This document shows, piece by piece, positions 56,843-64,000 of a DNA stretch of 64,000 nt. Source of the DNA: Candidatus Accumulibacter sp. 66-26 (GTDB lineage Bacteria; Pseudomonadota; Gammaproteobacteria; Burkholderiales; Rhodocyclaceae). The DNA lies in contig MKUH01000024.1 of assembly GCA_001897745.1 (NCBI GenBank), forward strand, positions 1 to 64,000, in the 5' to 3' direction. The notes below the pieces were generated by a model. It ran no database searches, had not been told where the DNA came from, and saw only the letters and a program-made list of their open reading frames with translations. Numbering within the stretch: the first letter of the stretch is position 1; each line of letters opens with the position of its first letter. Both the position numbers and the translations under genes were made by a program.

Positions 56843-57475
56843 ATGTCCGACCCGAATTCTCCCTGCGACCACGACCATCCGCCGCCCGCCGGCAGCATCG
56901 GCATCCCGCGCCAGAACGCGTTCGACCCGACCGCCTTCGAGCGCGCCGTCGGCGACCTGCTGGCCGCCTGCGGCATCGCGCCCGACGCGAGGCACATGGG
57001 GCGCACCGCGCAGCGCGTGCGCGAACTCTGGCAGCGCCGCCTGCTCGGCGGCTACGACCTCGACCCGGCGACGGCGCTCGGCGACGGCTTCGACGACCCG
57101 CGCGGCGACATGGTCGTGATCCGCGGCATCGCCGTGCACGGCGTCTGCCCGCACCACCTCGTCCCCTTCCGCGGCGTCGCGCACGTCGCCTACCTGCCCG
57201 GCGGACGCCTGCACGGCTTCGGGCGCATCGCACGGCTGGTCGACGCCATCGGCCACCGCTTTACCTACCAGGAATGGATGACGCGCGACGTCGCCGAGGC
57301 GCTGCTGCTGCACGGCAAGGCGCGCGGCGCCGCCTGCGTGATCGAGGCTGAACAGCTCTGCCTGCTGCTCGGCGAGGACCGGCGCGGCGACGAACGCGTC
57401 GTCACGCAGGCCTTCACCGGCGCCTTCGAAAGCTCCGACCAGCTGCGCAACGAATTCCTGCGCGCCATCGCCTGA
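56843..57475 (+). CDS. folE: GTP cyclohydrolase I
   Basis: The 210-residue enzyme opens GTP to dihydroneopterin triphosphate for folate. It has the zinc-site and catalytic segments HGVCPHHLVPFRGVAHVAYLPGG and RLHGFGRIARLVDAI, and the C-terminal EAEQLCLLL. The family's more common CEHHLLPF is CPHHLVPF here, keeping the Cys and both His. The N-terminal histidine/proline stretch is not part of the domain. TATGAT at 56806 may be its -10 box. Confidence 0.9.
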   Translation: MSDPNSPCDHDHPPPAGSIGIPRQNAFDPTAFERAVGDLLAACGIAPDARHMGRTAQRVRELWQRRLLGGYDLDPATALGDGFDDPRGDMVVIRGIAVHGVCPHHLVPFRGVAHVAYLPGGRLHGFGRIARLVDAIGHRFTYQEWMTRDVAEALLLHGKARGAACVIEAEQLCLLLGEDRRGDERVVTQAFTGAFESSDQLRNEFLRAIA

Positions 57476-57493
57476 ACGTCGGGCGTCCGGCGC

Positions 57494-58432
57494 TCAGGCG
57501 CCGACCAGCGTCAGCACGAGCGGCGTGGTGAGCGCGGCCAGCCCGGTGGACAGCACCAGACTGCTCGCCACCGGCCCCTCGAGCGTCTTGAACTGGCGCG
57601 ACATCAGGTAGACGTTGGCGCCGACGGCGATCGAGGCGAGCAACACGACGACCTGCGTTTCCATCGCCGGCAGGCCGAGCAGGCGGGCCAGCCCCCAGAC
57701 CACGAGCGGCTGCACGAGCAGCTTGACGGCGCTGATCGCCGCGCTGATCTTCCAGCCGTCGCGCACGCCGTATTCGACCAGACCCATACCCAAGGCGATC
57801 AGCGCGAGCGGCGCGGCGGCCTGCCCGAGCATGCTCAGCGGCGTGCCGACGACGGCCGGCAGCGGCAGGCCGGACAACCCGAACAGCGTGCCGGAGAGGA
57901 TGCCGGCGACGATCGGGTTGCTGAGCACGGCGCGCGCCGTCTTGGCGAAGCCGCGCACCGAGAAGGTGCCGTGGCGCGCCCACTCGACCGAGACGGTGAC
58001 CAGCGTCCACAGGATCAGCGCGTTGAACACGAGGACCAGCGCGACCGACGGCAGCGCCGCGTCGCCCAGCGTCACCTTGGCGAGCGGCAGGCCGAGCATG
58101 ACGTTGTTGGAGAACACGCCGCCCAGCGCGAACACCGACTGCCCGACGCCGTCGAGCGCGAAAAACTTCCAGGCGATCAGTCGGCCGATTCCGAAGACGA
58201 TCAGGCAGCTGCCGAAAAAGGCGATGAGCAGGCGCGAATCGACCGGCGGCAGGCGCGAGAAGTCGCTCATCAGGCCGAACAGCATGGCCGGCAGCGCGAC
58301 CGAAAAGACGAAACGCGTCAGGTTGTCCGCCATCGACTTCGGCCAGTCGGAAAAGCGCATCAGCGCGTAGCCGACGAAGACGAGGGCGAACAGCGGCGCG
58401 GCCAGGGAGACGTGGTGCAGAAAGGTGTGCAT
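57494..58432 (-). CDS. AEC-family transporter
   Basis: The 312-residue inner-membrane protein has ten hydrophobic helices in two sets of five, the auxin efflux carrier layout (ALVFVGYALMRFSDWPKSMADNLTRFVFSVALPAMLF, then APLALIALGMGLVEYGV and SIAVGANVYLMSRQF). AEC members export auxin-like acids or malate/malonate. The ATG at 58432 gives the normal family start; longer upstream reading would add unrelated residues. No Shine-Dalgarno site precedes it: the leader is pyrimidine-rich with tandem repeats. Confidence 0.85.
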   Translation of the reverse strand: MHTFLHHVSLAAPLFALVFVGYALMRFSDWPKSMADNLTRFVFSVALPAMLFGLMSDFSRLPPVDSRLLIAFFGSCLIVFGIGRLIAWKFFALDGVGQSVFALGGVFSNNVMLGLPLAKVTLGDAALPSVALVLVFNALILWTLVTVSVEWARHGTFSVRGFAKTARAVLSNPIVAGILSGTLFGLSGLPLPAVVGTPLSMLGQAAAPLALIALGMGLVEYGVRDGWKISAAISAVKLLVQPLVVWGLARLLGLPAMETQVVVLLASIAVGANVYLMSRQFKTLEGPVASSLVLSTGLAALTTPLVLTLVGA

Positions 58433-58440
58433 CGAAAAAA

Positions 58441-58473
58441 ACGAGAAAGAAACGAGAAAGAAACGGGGAAAAA
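58441..58473. repeat. Three 11-bp tandem units in AEC leader
   Basis: ACGAGAAAGAA (58441-58451) is repeated exactly at 58452-58462 and then as ACGGGGAAAAA at 58463-58473. On the transcribed minus strand this is a pyrimidine-rich TTCTTTCTCGT leader that ends a few bases before the AEC start codon. Confidence 0.7.
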
Positions 58474-58495
58474 ACGCCTCCCGTGCGGGGAGGCG
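58467..58495 (-). terminator. Rho-independent terminator of crotonase gene
   Basis: CGCCTCCC (58475-58482) pairs with GGGAGGCG (58488-58495) around a short loop. On the minus strand it is followed by TTTTTT. It lies about 40 bases after the crotonase stop and before the AEC gene. Confidence 0.75.
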
Positions 58496-58536
58496 CGGTA
58501 CGGCGCAATGCTGCGGAAAGCGCCGGCGGCTTCCGC

Positions 58537-59364
58537 TCAGTCGGCGAACTGCGGCGGGCGCTTTTCGCGCAGCGCCGTCATCGCCTCGTCGAGGTCGGCC
58601 GACATCAGCATCGCCGCGTTCCACGTCGCCACGTAGTTGAGGCCGTCGGCGACCGAGTGGTCGCGCCCGTAGTTGAGCATCTCCTTGGTGCCGCGAATGG
58701 CGAGCGGCGACTTGGCGGCGATGCTCCGCGCGATGCCGCGCACGCCGTCGGCGAGCGCCTCGGGCGACTCGTAGACGCGGTTGACGAGGCCGATCGCCTG
58801 CGCCTCGGCGGCGTCCACGTTGCGCCCGGTGTAGGCCAGTTCGCGCGCGACGCCGTCCGGCACGAGGCGCGGCAGGCGCTGCAGCGTGCCGACGTCGGCC
58901 GTCATGCCGACCTCGATCTCGCGCACCGAGAACTGCGCGTCGGGCGCGCAGTAGCGCATGTCGCAGCAGGTCACCAGATCGATCGCGCCGCCGACGCAGG
59001 CGCCATGGATCGCCGCCAGCACCGGCTTGCGGCAGCGCTCGATGCTCGACAGGCAGTCCTGCAGGTCGATGATCAGGCGGCGCAGCGCCTCACGGCCGCG
59101 CGCCGGGTCGCGCTGGGCGACCGCGCCGGCGACGCCGGCGAGCATCGCGAGGTCGATGCCGGCGCAGAAGTTGCGTCCTGCGCCGCTCAGCACGGCGACG
59201 CGCACCGCCGGCGTCGCGTCGGCCCACGTAAAGGCGGCGCGCAGATCCTGCCACATCGCCTCGTTCATCGCGTTGGAACGCTCGGGGCGGTTCAGGCGGA
59301 TGTCGGCGACCCCGTCGCAGAGGTCGATGGCGAGGGTCGAAAGAGAAGGAATCGAAGTACTCAA
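58537..59364 (-). CDS. Crotonase-family dienoyl-CoA isomerase-like protein
   Basis: The 275-residue protein has the crotonase oxyanion-hole segments SGAGRNFCAGIDL and AIHGACVGGAIDLVTCCDMRYC, and REIEVGMTADVGTLQRLP, which keeps the Glu and Asp that delta3,5-delta2,4-dienoyl-CoA isomerases use. It likely acts in unsaturated fatty acid or aromatic breakdown. The start is taken as the TTG at 59364 because AGGAG lies eight bases upstream; an ATG 13 codons earlier lacks one. Confidence 0.85.
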   Translation of the reverse strand: MSTSIPSLSTLAIDLCDGVADIRLNRPERSNAMNEAMWQDLRAAFTWADATPAVRVAVLSGAGRNFCAGIDLAMLAGVAGAVAQRDPARGREALRRLIIDLQDCLSSIERCRKPVLAAIHGACVGGAIDLVTCCDMRYCAPDAQFSVREIEVGMTADVGTLQRLPRLVPDGVARELAYTGRNVDAAEAQAIGLVNRVYESPEALADGVRGIARSIAAKSPLAIRGTKEMLNYGRDHSVADGLNYVATWNAAMLMSADLDEAMTALREKRPPQFAD

Positions 59365-59516
59365 GGCTGTCTCCTGGATTTTTTTTCGAAGCGTTTTGGG
59401 CATTTGTCATCGCGCCGACCTGCCTGCCGGCGCCCGGTCAGTGTAATGGATTTGCCGCCGGCCTTGCAGCGGCGCGACAATGGCGCCCTTGCCCCGCACG
59501 CCCCCAGGAGAACCGC

Positions 59517-60011
59517 TTGAAACAGATCACCCCGGCCATGCTCGCCGACCTCGGCCGGCAGGCGCAGGCCTCGCCGCGCCGCCGCGCCAACCTCAACCTG
59601 CACGAACGGCTCGACGACCCGATCCAGCGCCTGGCGATCGCCATGGAGCCGGACACCTACGTCCGCCCGCACCGCCACCCGCACACCTGGGAACTGCTCC
59701 ATCCGCTGCGCGGCCGCTTCATCGTGCTGCACTTCGACGACGCCGGCACGGTCGTCGCCCGCGCGACGCTCGGCGCCGACAGCGGCGTCGTCGAAACGCC
59801 GGCCGGCGGCTGGCATGCTGTGCTCTCGCTCGACCCCGGCGCCGTCATCTTCGAGGTCAAGCACGGCCCTTACCAGCCCATCGACGCCGCCGACTACGCG
59901 CCGTGGTCGCCCGCCGCCGAGAGCGCCGACGGCAGCGCCGCCCGCAGCGACATCGCCGCGCTGATGGCCTGGTACGCCACGGCGCAGCCCGGCCAACGCT
60001 GGACGGCGTAG
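59517..60011 (+). CDS. WbuC-type cupin metalloprotein
   Basis: The 164-residue protein is a small cupin: RRRANLNLHERLDDPIQRLAIAMEPDTYVRPHRHP carries the metal-binding histidines, followed by TWELLHPLRGRFIVLHFDD. WbuC family proteins are often found in sugar or O-antigen loci, but here there is no such context. It starts with TTG, 7 bases after AGGAG. The next gene starts six bases after its stop. Confidence 0.85.
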   Translation: MKQITPAMLADLGRQAQASPRRRANLNLHERLDDPIQRLAIAMEPDTYVRPHRHPHTWELLHPLRGRFIVLHFDDAGTVVARATLGADSGVVETPAGGWHAVLSLDPGAVIFEVKHGPYQPIDAADYAPWSPAAESADGSAARSDIAALMAWYATAQPGQRWTA

Positions 60012-60016
60012 GGCGC

Positions 60017-60670
60017 ATGCACTACGTCGCGCCGCCGGACGAGGGGCTGGAGTATCTGCACGCCGACGCGGCGCTGCTCGTCGTCGACAAGCCGAGCGGC
60101 CTGCTCTCGGTACCGGGGCGCGGCCCCGGCAAGGACGACTGCCTCGTCGCCCGCGTCCAGGCCGACTATCCGGACGCGCTGACCGTGCACCGGCTGGACA
60201 TGGAAACGTCAGGGCTGATGGTGCTCGCACGCGGCAAGGAGATGCACCGGCGCCTGAGCATCCTCTTTCAGGAGCGTCAGGTCGAGAAACGCTACGTCGC
60301 GGTGGTCGACGGCCGGCTCGCGCCGGAGCGCGGCGAGATCGACCTGCCGCTGATCACCGACTGGCCGAACCGCCCGCTGCAGAAGGTCGATTTCGCGATC
60401 GGCAAGCCCTCGCTGACGCGCTACCGCGTCCTCGCCCACGACGCGGCGGACGACACAACGCGCGTCGAGCTGACGCCGGAAACCGGCCGCTCGCACCAGC
60501 TACGCGTGCACCTCATGTCGCTCGGCCACGCCATCCTCGGCGACTCGCTGTACGCCGGCCCGGCCGCGCGCGCCAAGGCGGCGCGCCTGCTCCTGCATGC
60601 CGACGCCCTCGCCTTCGCGCATCCGGAAAGCGGCCGCCCCCTGAGCTTCGAGCGCGCCGCGCCGTTCTGA
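60017..60670 (+). CDS. RluA-family pseudouridine synthase
   Basis: The 217-residue enzyme has the catalytic-aspartate motif HRLDMETSGLMVLA, the early LLVVDKPSGLLSVPG, VEKRYVAVVDG, and TGRSHQLRVHLMSLGHAILGD near the end. This short form without an S4 domain is like RluA, which modifies 23S rRNA U746 and tRNA U32. It starts six bases after the cupin stop, so the two are translated from one message. Confidence 0.9.
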   Translation: MHYVAPPDEGLEYLHADAALLVVDKPSGLLSVPGRGPGKDDCLVARVQADYPDALTVHRLDMETSGLMVLARGKEMHRRLSILFQERQVEKRYVAVVDGRLAPERGEIDLPLITDWPNRPLQKVDFAIGKPSLTRYRVLAHDAADDTTRVELTPETGRSHQLRVHLMSLGHAILGDSLYAGPAARAKAARLLLHADALAFAHPESGRPLSFERAAPF

Positions 60671-60690
60671 CCCCGGCGCGCCGCGCCCGC

Positions 60691-61563
60691 TCACTCCAGG
60701 CTTGCGCCGGCCCAGCAGCCGCTCATCAAGCCTTCGGGCCGGGCGCTGGCGCAGACCCGGGCGCTCGTTTCCCAGGCCTCGACCTGGACGTTGAGACCGG
60801 CGAAGACGCCGTAGCCTGCGCCGGCGCGGATTTCCGCCTGCGCGTGCAGGCTCTCGCCGGCCCGGATCGCGCCCTCGGCGACGATCGCCTCGCCCGCCTT
60901 GATCCCCCAGCCGGCCTCGAGATGCAGCGAGCAGCGGATTCCCTCGCCGGCCACGATGCCGTGCCCGGCGCAGATACTGTCGGCGCCGACGATGTTGCCG
61001 CCGGCGCGCAGGCCCTTGGCGCACGCGATGGCCCCTTCGGCGATCAGGTCCTGGCCGACGAAGGCGTTGCCATCGAGATTCAGCCGCTCCCCGCACAACA
61101 GGTCCCACGCGGCCCGCAGATCGCCGCCGCAGGCGATCCGCGCGTGGGCCTCGACGCCCCAACCCGCCTTGATGTCGCCGCCGGCTTCGAGCGTGCCGGC
61201 GCTGCGGATCGCGCCGTCGGCCCGGATGTCCTCGCCGGCGATCAGGGCGCTCCCGACGCGGATGCTGCCGCCCGCCTGAATGCTGCGGCCGGCGCGCACG
61301 ATCGAGTCGGCCTCGATGTTGCCGCGCACCTGCAGCGTGCCGGCGAAAACGACCGCCTCGGCGTCGATCGCGTCGACGACGAGGATTTCGTCGGTCGGAC
61401 CGAACTGCGTGAGCAGCCAGCAGGCGTCATTGACGCGGCCGGCACTGACGAAAGCGTCGAGGATTTCCTGATAGTTGCCGCCGTCCTGGTGATGGCGGAT
61501 GAACCAGCGGAAGCCTTCGGCGCAGGGGCGCTTGGCTTTGAGGAAGGTTTTGGTGAGATCCAT
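60691..61563 (-). CDS. Beta-helix-like repeat protein of unknown function
   Basis: The 290-residue protein has a helical N-terminus (MDLTKTFLKAKRPCAEGFRW, about 1-60), then from about 75 to 255 a run of short repeats of the type x-I-x-A-G-x-x-I-x-A-x-G (EADSIVRAGRSIQAGGSIRV, AGEDIRADGAIRSAGTLEAG, CAGHGIVAGEGIRCSLHLEA). Such regular hydrophobic-glycine spacing predicts a parallel beta-helix, as in bactofilins and pentapeptide proteins, but no known family is recognised. The ATG at 61563 is used because the upstream extension has no family character. Reads convergently to the pseudouridine synthase. Confidence 0.75.
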   Translation of the reverse strand: MDLTKTFLKAKRPCAEGFRWFIRHHQDGGNYQEILDAFVSAGRVNDACWLLTQFGPTDEILVVDAIDAEAVVFAGTLQVRGNIEADSIVRAGRSIQAGGSIRVGSALIAGEDIRADGAIRSAGTLEAGGDIKAGWGVEAHARIACGGDLRAAWDLLCGERLNLDGNAFVGQDLIAEGAIACAKGLRAGGNIVGADSICAGHGIVAGEGIRCSLHLEAGWGIKAGEAIVAEGAIRAGESLHAQAEIRAGAGYGVFAGLNVQVEAWETSARVCASARPEGLMSGCWAGASLE

Positions 61564-62105
61564 GGCGATAAGGAATGCGAAGAGTGCGGCGGCGACGCCG
61601 CGCACGCGGCGCGGCGACAGAAGCGCAGCCCTGGCAATGGATTTCCCATGTCTCCGCCCCGCCCGGACGAGGCGCGGGCGCCGGCATTGCCGGCGGTCGG
61701 ACGATCCGGAAACGGATCGGAAACATGGAAGACGCTCCCAGGCTGCACGTTGGTCGGGGCGCGCACGCGCAGCCCCGGACAAAGCGCCGTGCGGGGAGGT
61801 CAGGCCGGTCGGCCCTCGTGGTATCCCCGCACGGCCATGGAAAGCACTGCGGGAGACCCTTGAACGGTAAACGCAGGTGCGGGCGTCACGCTCCACAGGC
61901 GCGCGCCGACGATCACGCTCAGCGGAGCGTGCAGCGGGTCGGCGTGGCGGAAGGCGGGCATCTGCGTCGAAAATTTCTCGAAGGGGATTTGAAGAAAGGC
62001 GCGGAGGAAAGCGCAAGGACCCGGGCAAGGGTTCGAACGGCAATCCGCCGGCAGTTTAAGCCATCGCGCAATGCCTTGCCAGCGCCGGCCGGCGCCGCCG
62101 GCGCG
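61564..62105. other. 540-base gap without a recognised gene
   Basis: This stretch between the beta-helix gene and the GNAT gene contains no convincing protein. A 53-codon minus-strand frame (about 61959 down to 61798, starting MPAFRHADPLHAPLSVIVGA) has no Shine-Dalgarno site. It contains a large perfect inverted repeat (listed separately). The long untranslated leader of the beta-helix gene would run through the left half. Confidence 0.4.
61786..61835. repeat. Perfect 12-bp inverted repeat with 26-base loop
   Basis: GCCGTGCGGGGA (61786-61797) and TCCCCGCACGGC (61824-61835) pair exactly; the loop contains GGCCGGTCGGCC, itself able to pair. On the minus strand GCTTTGT follows. It could be a terminator of the GNAT gene transcript or part of a structured leader. 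Confidence 0.6.
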
Positions 62106-62621
62106 TCAGTCGAGCCGCCGGGTCATCACGCCGTTGCGCAGCGCGACGCCCCACAGCACCGGAGATTGCTCCTTTTCCAGCCGAAAACCGAAGCGCCGAA
62201 AGAAAGGTTGCGCGGTGAGGCTCACGTGCGAAGACAGGCAGGCGATGTTCCGGGAGCGCGCCGTTTCGAGCAGATGGCGCATCAGCGCCGCCCCGACGCC
62301 CCGGCCCGCAAACTCGGCCGCGACGAAGAACTGGTCGATGTAGCCCGACGCCTGCAAGTCCGCGAAAGCCGCCGGCTCGCCCCGCAGTTCGGCGACATGG
62401 GGCCGGTTCGAGCGGATCCGAGCCACCCACTGCCGGCGGAATTCGTCGCTCGTCGCACTCGGCGCCCACGCCTCGATCTGTTCCGGCGTGTAGTCGCGCG
62501 ACGCCAGGCCGCGGACCGACGACTGGAAAACGGCGAGCAGCGCCAGTTCCTCGCCCGGACGGCAAGGACGGATACGGACGGCGGCGCGCGAAGCGGCGGA
62601 GGGGTTGCGGCGAATTCGCAT
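62106..62621 (-). CDS. GNAT-family N-acetyltransferase
   Basis: The 171-residue protein has the GNAT acetyl-CoA-binding motif FFVAAEFAGRGVGAALMRHLLETAR and the FFRRFGF segment (motif B region, LTAQPFFRRFGFRLEKEQ). It transfers acetyl from acetyl-CoA to an unknown amine. The first 15 residues are basic and variable, so the start could be a few codons later. Divergent from cbpA. Confidence 0.88.
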   Translation of the reverse strand: MRIRRNPSAASRAAVRIRPCRPGEELALLAVFQSSVRGLASRDYTPEQIEAWAPSATSDEFRRQWVARIRSNRPHVAELRGEPAAFADLQASGYIDQFFVAAEFAGRGVGAALMRHLLETARSRNIACLSSHVSLTAQPFFRRFGFRLEKEQSPVLWGVALRNGVMTRRLD

Positions 62622-62761
62622 GGATTTGCCGGCGCGCGGACGCCGGGGAGAGGCTGCTTGGGTGGATACCGAAACGCCGGTATTCTAATTGCTACCACGT
62701 CGATGGACACTTTCCGGCGTCCGGATTTTCGACGCCGGCGCAGTCGGAAACGGGAGGTCGC

Positions 62762-63721
62762 ATGGAATTCAAGGACTACTACGAGACCTTGGGCGTCGGG
62801 CGCGACGCCACGGCGGACGAGATCAAGAAGGCCTTCCGCAAGCTTGCGCGCAAATACCACCCGGACGTATCCCGCGAAGCCGACGCCGAAGCACGCATGC
62901 AGGAGGTCAACGAAGCCTACGCGGCGCTCTCCGACCCCGAGAAGCGCGCCGCCTACGATCAGGTCGGACGCGGCTACCGGCCCGGACAGGAATTCAGTCC
63001 GCCGCCCGACTGGGGAACCGGCTTCGAGTTCTCCGGCGGCGACGCCGCCGGAGCGGCGGAATTCAGCGACTTCTTCGCCGAGCTGTTCGGGCGCATGGGC
63101 GGCATGCCCGGCGGCGGGCGGCACGGCCACGGAGCGCAGCACGGCGGCTTCCGGGCGCGCGGCGAGGACCACCACGCGCGCGTGCTGCTCGAGATCGAGG
63201 ACGCCTTCAGCGGCGCGACGCGGCAGATTTCGCTGCGCGTGCCGCAGGTCGACGCCGACGGCCGGGTGACGCTCGGCACGCGCACGCTGAACGTGCGGAT
63301 TCCGGTCGGCGTGCGCGAGGGGCAGATCATTCGGCTCGCCGGACAGGGCGGACCCGGCCTCGGCGACGCACCGGCCGGCGACCTCATGCTCGAAGTGCAT
63401 TTCGCGCCGCACGCGCGCCTGCGGGCCGACGGGCGCGACCTCCATCTCGCGCTGCCGGTGGCGCCCTGGGAAGCGGCGCTCGGCGCCGTGGTCGCCGTCG
63501 ACCTGCCGGGCGGCAGTCTCAAGGTGCGCATCCCGGCGGGCGCGCAGAGCGGCCGCCAGTTGCGCGTGCGCGGCCGGGGGATTCCCGGCCAGCCGCCGGG
63601 CGATCTGCTGCTCGACCTCCAGGTCGTGCTGCCGCCGGCCGACACGCCGCAGGCGAAGGAATTCTACGCAAGCATGGCGCACGAGCTGGCCTTCGATCCG
63701 CGCCGCGACGGGAGGGCGTGA
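62762..63721 (+). CDS. cbpA: DnaJ-class co-chaperone CbpA
   Basis: The 319-residue protein has an N-terminal J domain with the HPD motif (KYHPDVSREADAEARMQEVNEAYAALSDPEKRAAYDQVG), a glycine/phenylalanine-rich linker (about 75-130) and the two C-terminal peptide-binding domains without a zinc finger, the CbpA layout. It stimulates DnaK ATPase and can bind curved DNA. GGGAGGT precedes the ATG. The cbpM gene follows three bases after the stop. Confidence 0.94.
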   Translation: MEFKDYYETLGVGRDATADEIKKAFRKLARKYHPDVSREADAEARMQEVNEAYAALSDPEKRAAYDQVGRGYRPGQEFSPPPDWGTGFEFSGGDAAGAAEFSDFFAELFGRMGGMPGGGRHGHGAQHGGFRARGEDHHARVLLEIEDAFSGATRQISLRVPQVDADGRVTLGTRTLNVRIPVGVREGQIIRLAGQGGPGLGDAPAGDLMLEVHFAPHARLRADGRDLHLALPVAPWEAALGAVVAVDLPGGSLKVRIPAGAQSGRQLRVRGRGIPGQPPGDLLLDLQVVLPPADTPQAKEFYASMAHELAFDPRRDGRA

Positions 63722-63723
63722 GC

Positions 63724-64000
63724 ATGCGCGAAGACGATTTCAAAAACGGCCTCGGCGACGACCGCGAGTACGACGCCGGAGGCGACACCGCGGACGTCCT
63801 GATCGGCAGCCTGCTCGAGGAGTCCTGGCTGACCGTCGAGCAGGTCGCCGCCGCCTGCGCCGTCGAGCCGGACTGGCTGCTGCGCCACCTCGAGGAAGGG
63901 CTGCTGCCGGGCGCCGAAAGCGTCGCCGGCATCTGGCGTTTTTCCGCCGGCAGCCTGCAGCGCGCGCGGCGCATGCGACAATTGGAGCGGGATTTCGACG
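63724..64000 (+). CDS. cbpM: Chaperone modulator CbpM (partial, 3' end outside window)
   Basis: The ATG lies two bases after the cbpA stop. The visible 92 codons contain the MerR-like CbpM pattern: DVLIGSLLEESWLTVEQVAAACAVEPDWLLRHLEEGLLPG followed by GIWRFSAGSLQRARRMRQLERDF. CbpM binds the CbpA J domain and blocks its interaction with DnaK. The N-terminal 24 residues are more acidic than in E. coli CbpM. The gene is cut by the end of the window. Confidence 0.88.
   Translation, partial: MREDDFKNGLGDDREYDAGGDTADVLIGSLLEESWLTVEQVAAACAVEPDWLLRHLEEGLLPGAESVAGIWRFSAGSLQRARRMRQLERDFD

Noticed and set aside
61798-61959. 53-codon minus-strand frame in the gap upstream of the beta-helix gene
   Set aside because: No ribosome binding site and no family; part of it is the inverted repeat.

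Overview
The window reads as a high-GC betaproteobacterial chromosome, most likely from the Rhodocyclales. The inference rests on very GC-rich third codon positions, the gene order lpdA-odhB-odhA-gltA-sdhEBADC facing a GntR regulator and mdh, and an acetate module (acs, DUF294, exonuclease, symporter, DUF4212). No rRNA gene and no CRISPR array is visible. There is one tRNA.

Layout. 1-2.7 kb: the end of an accessory island. It holds an IS3-type insertion-sequence end, a DUF262/DUF1524 (GmrSD-like) putative nuclease and a small AlpA-like protein, and it stops at the 3' end of tRNA-Ser(GGA). 2.9-15.4 kb: core genes, including the acetate operon (acs, a cNMP/CBS/DUF294 protein, a DEDD exonuclease, a Na+/solute symporter and its DUF4212 partner), a UPF0114 membrane protein and a SWIM/SNF2 helicase. 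15.4-17.4 kb: an AT-richer pocket of unknown small genes. 17.4-26.7 kb: housekeeping genes (hflX, class I fumarase, RidA, SMR transporter, murI, a TIGR03862-type flavoprotein, an AI-2E-family membrane protein, DUF188, prfC).

26.8-37.1 kb is the defence region. A Zorya-type pair (zorA and zorB, coupled by a 4-bp overlap) is followed by an unrecognised 177-codon gene. It then abuts a complete type I restriction-modification operon, hsdM-hsdS-fic-hsdR, of different base composition. The fic gene lies between hsdS and hsdR and is preceded by three tandem palindromes spaced about 40 bp, the last covering its first start codon. The ZorAB locus lacks recognisable full-length zorC, zorD or zorE. The third gene may be a truncated zorC cut where the hsd operon was inserted, or a new partner. 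This region is the best candidate for new biology here.

37.1-53.9 kb is central metabolism: an Lrp-type regulator divergent from leuA, then a long minus-strand TCA block (lpdA, odhB, odhA, gltA, sdhE, sdhB, sdhA, sdhD, sdhC) and a GntR/UTRA regulator divergent from mdh, which is followed by a citrate-lyase-like aldolase and a MazG-like pyrophosphohydrolase. 53.9-64 kb carries rlmJ, an RRM protein, a nitronate-monooxygenase-type flavoprotein, folE, an AEC transporter, a dienoyl-CoA-isomerase-like crotonase, a WbuC-type cupin, an RluA-type pseudouridine synthase, a repeat-rich beta-helix-like protein, a GNAT acetyltransferase, and cbpA followed by the start of cbpM, which runs off the window.

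The acetate module and the TCA block fit together as acetate uptake, activation to acetyl-CoA and oxidation. All function calls come from reading motifs and gene order by eye; no database search was run.
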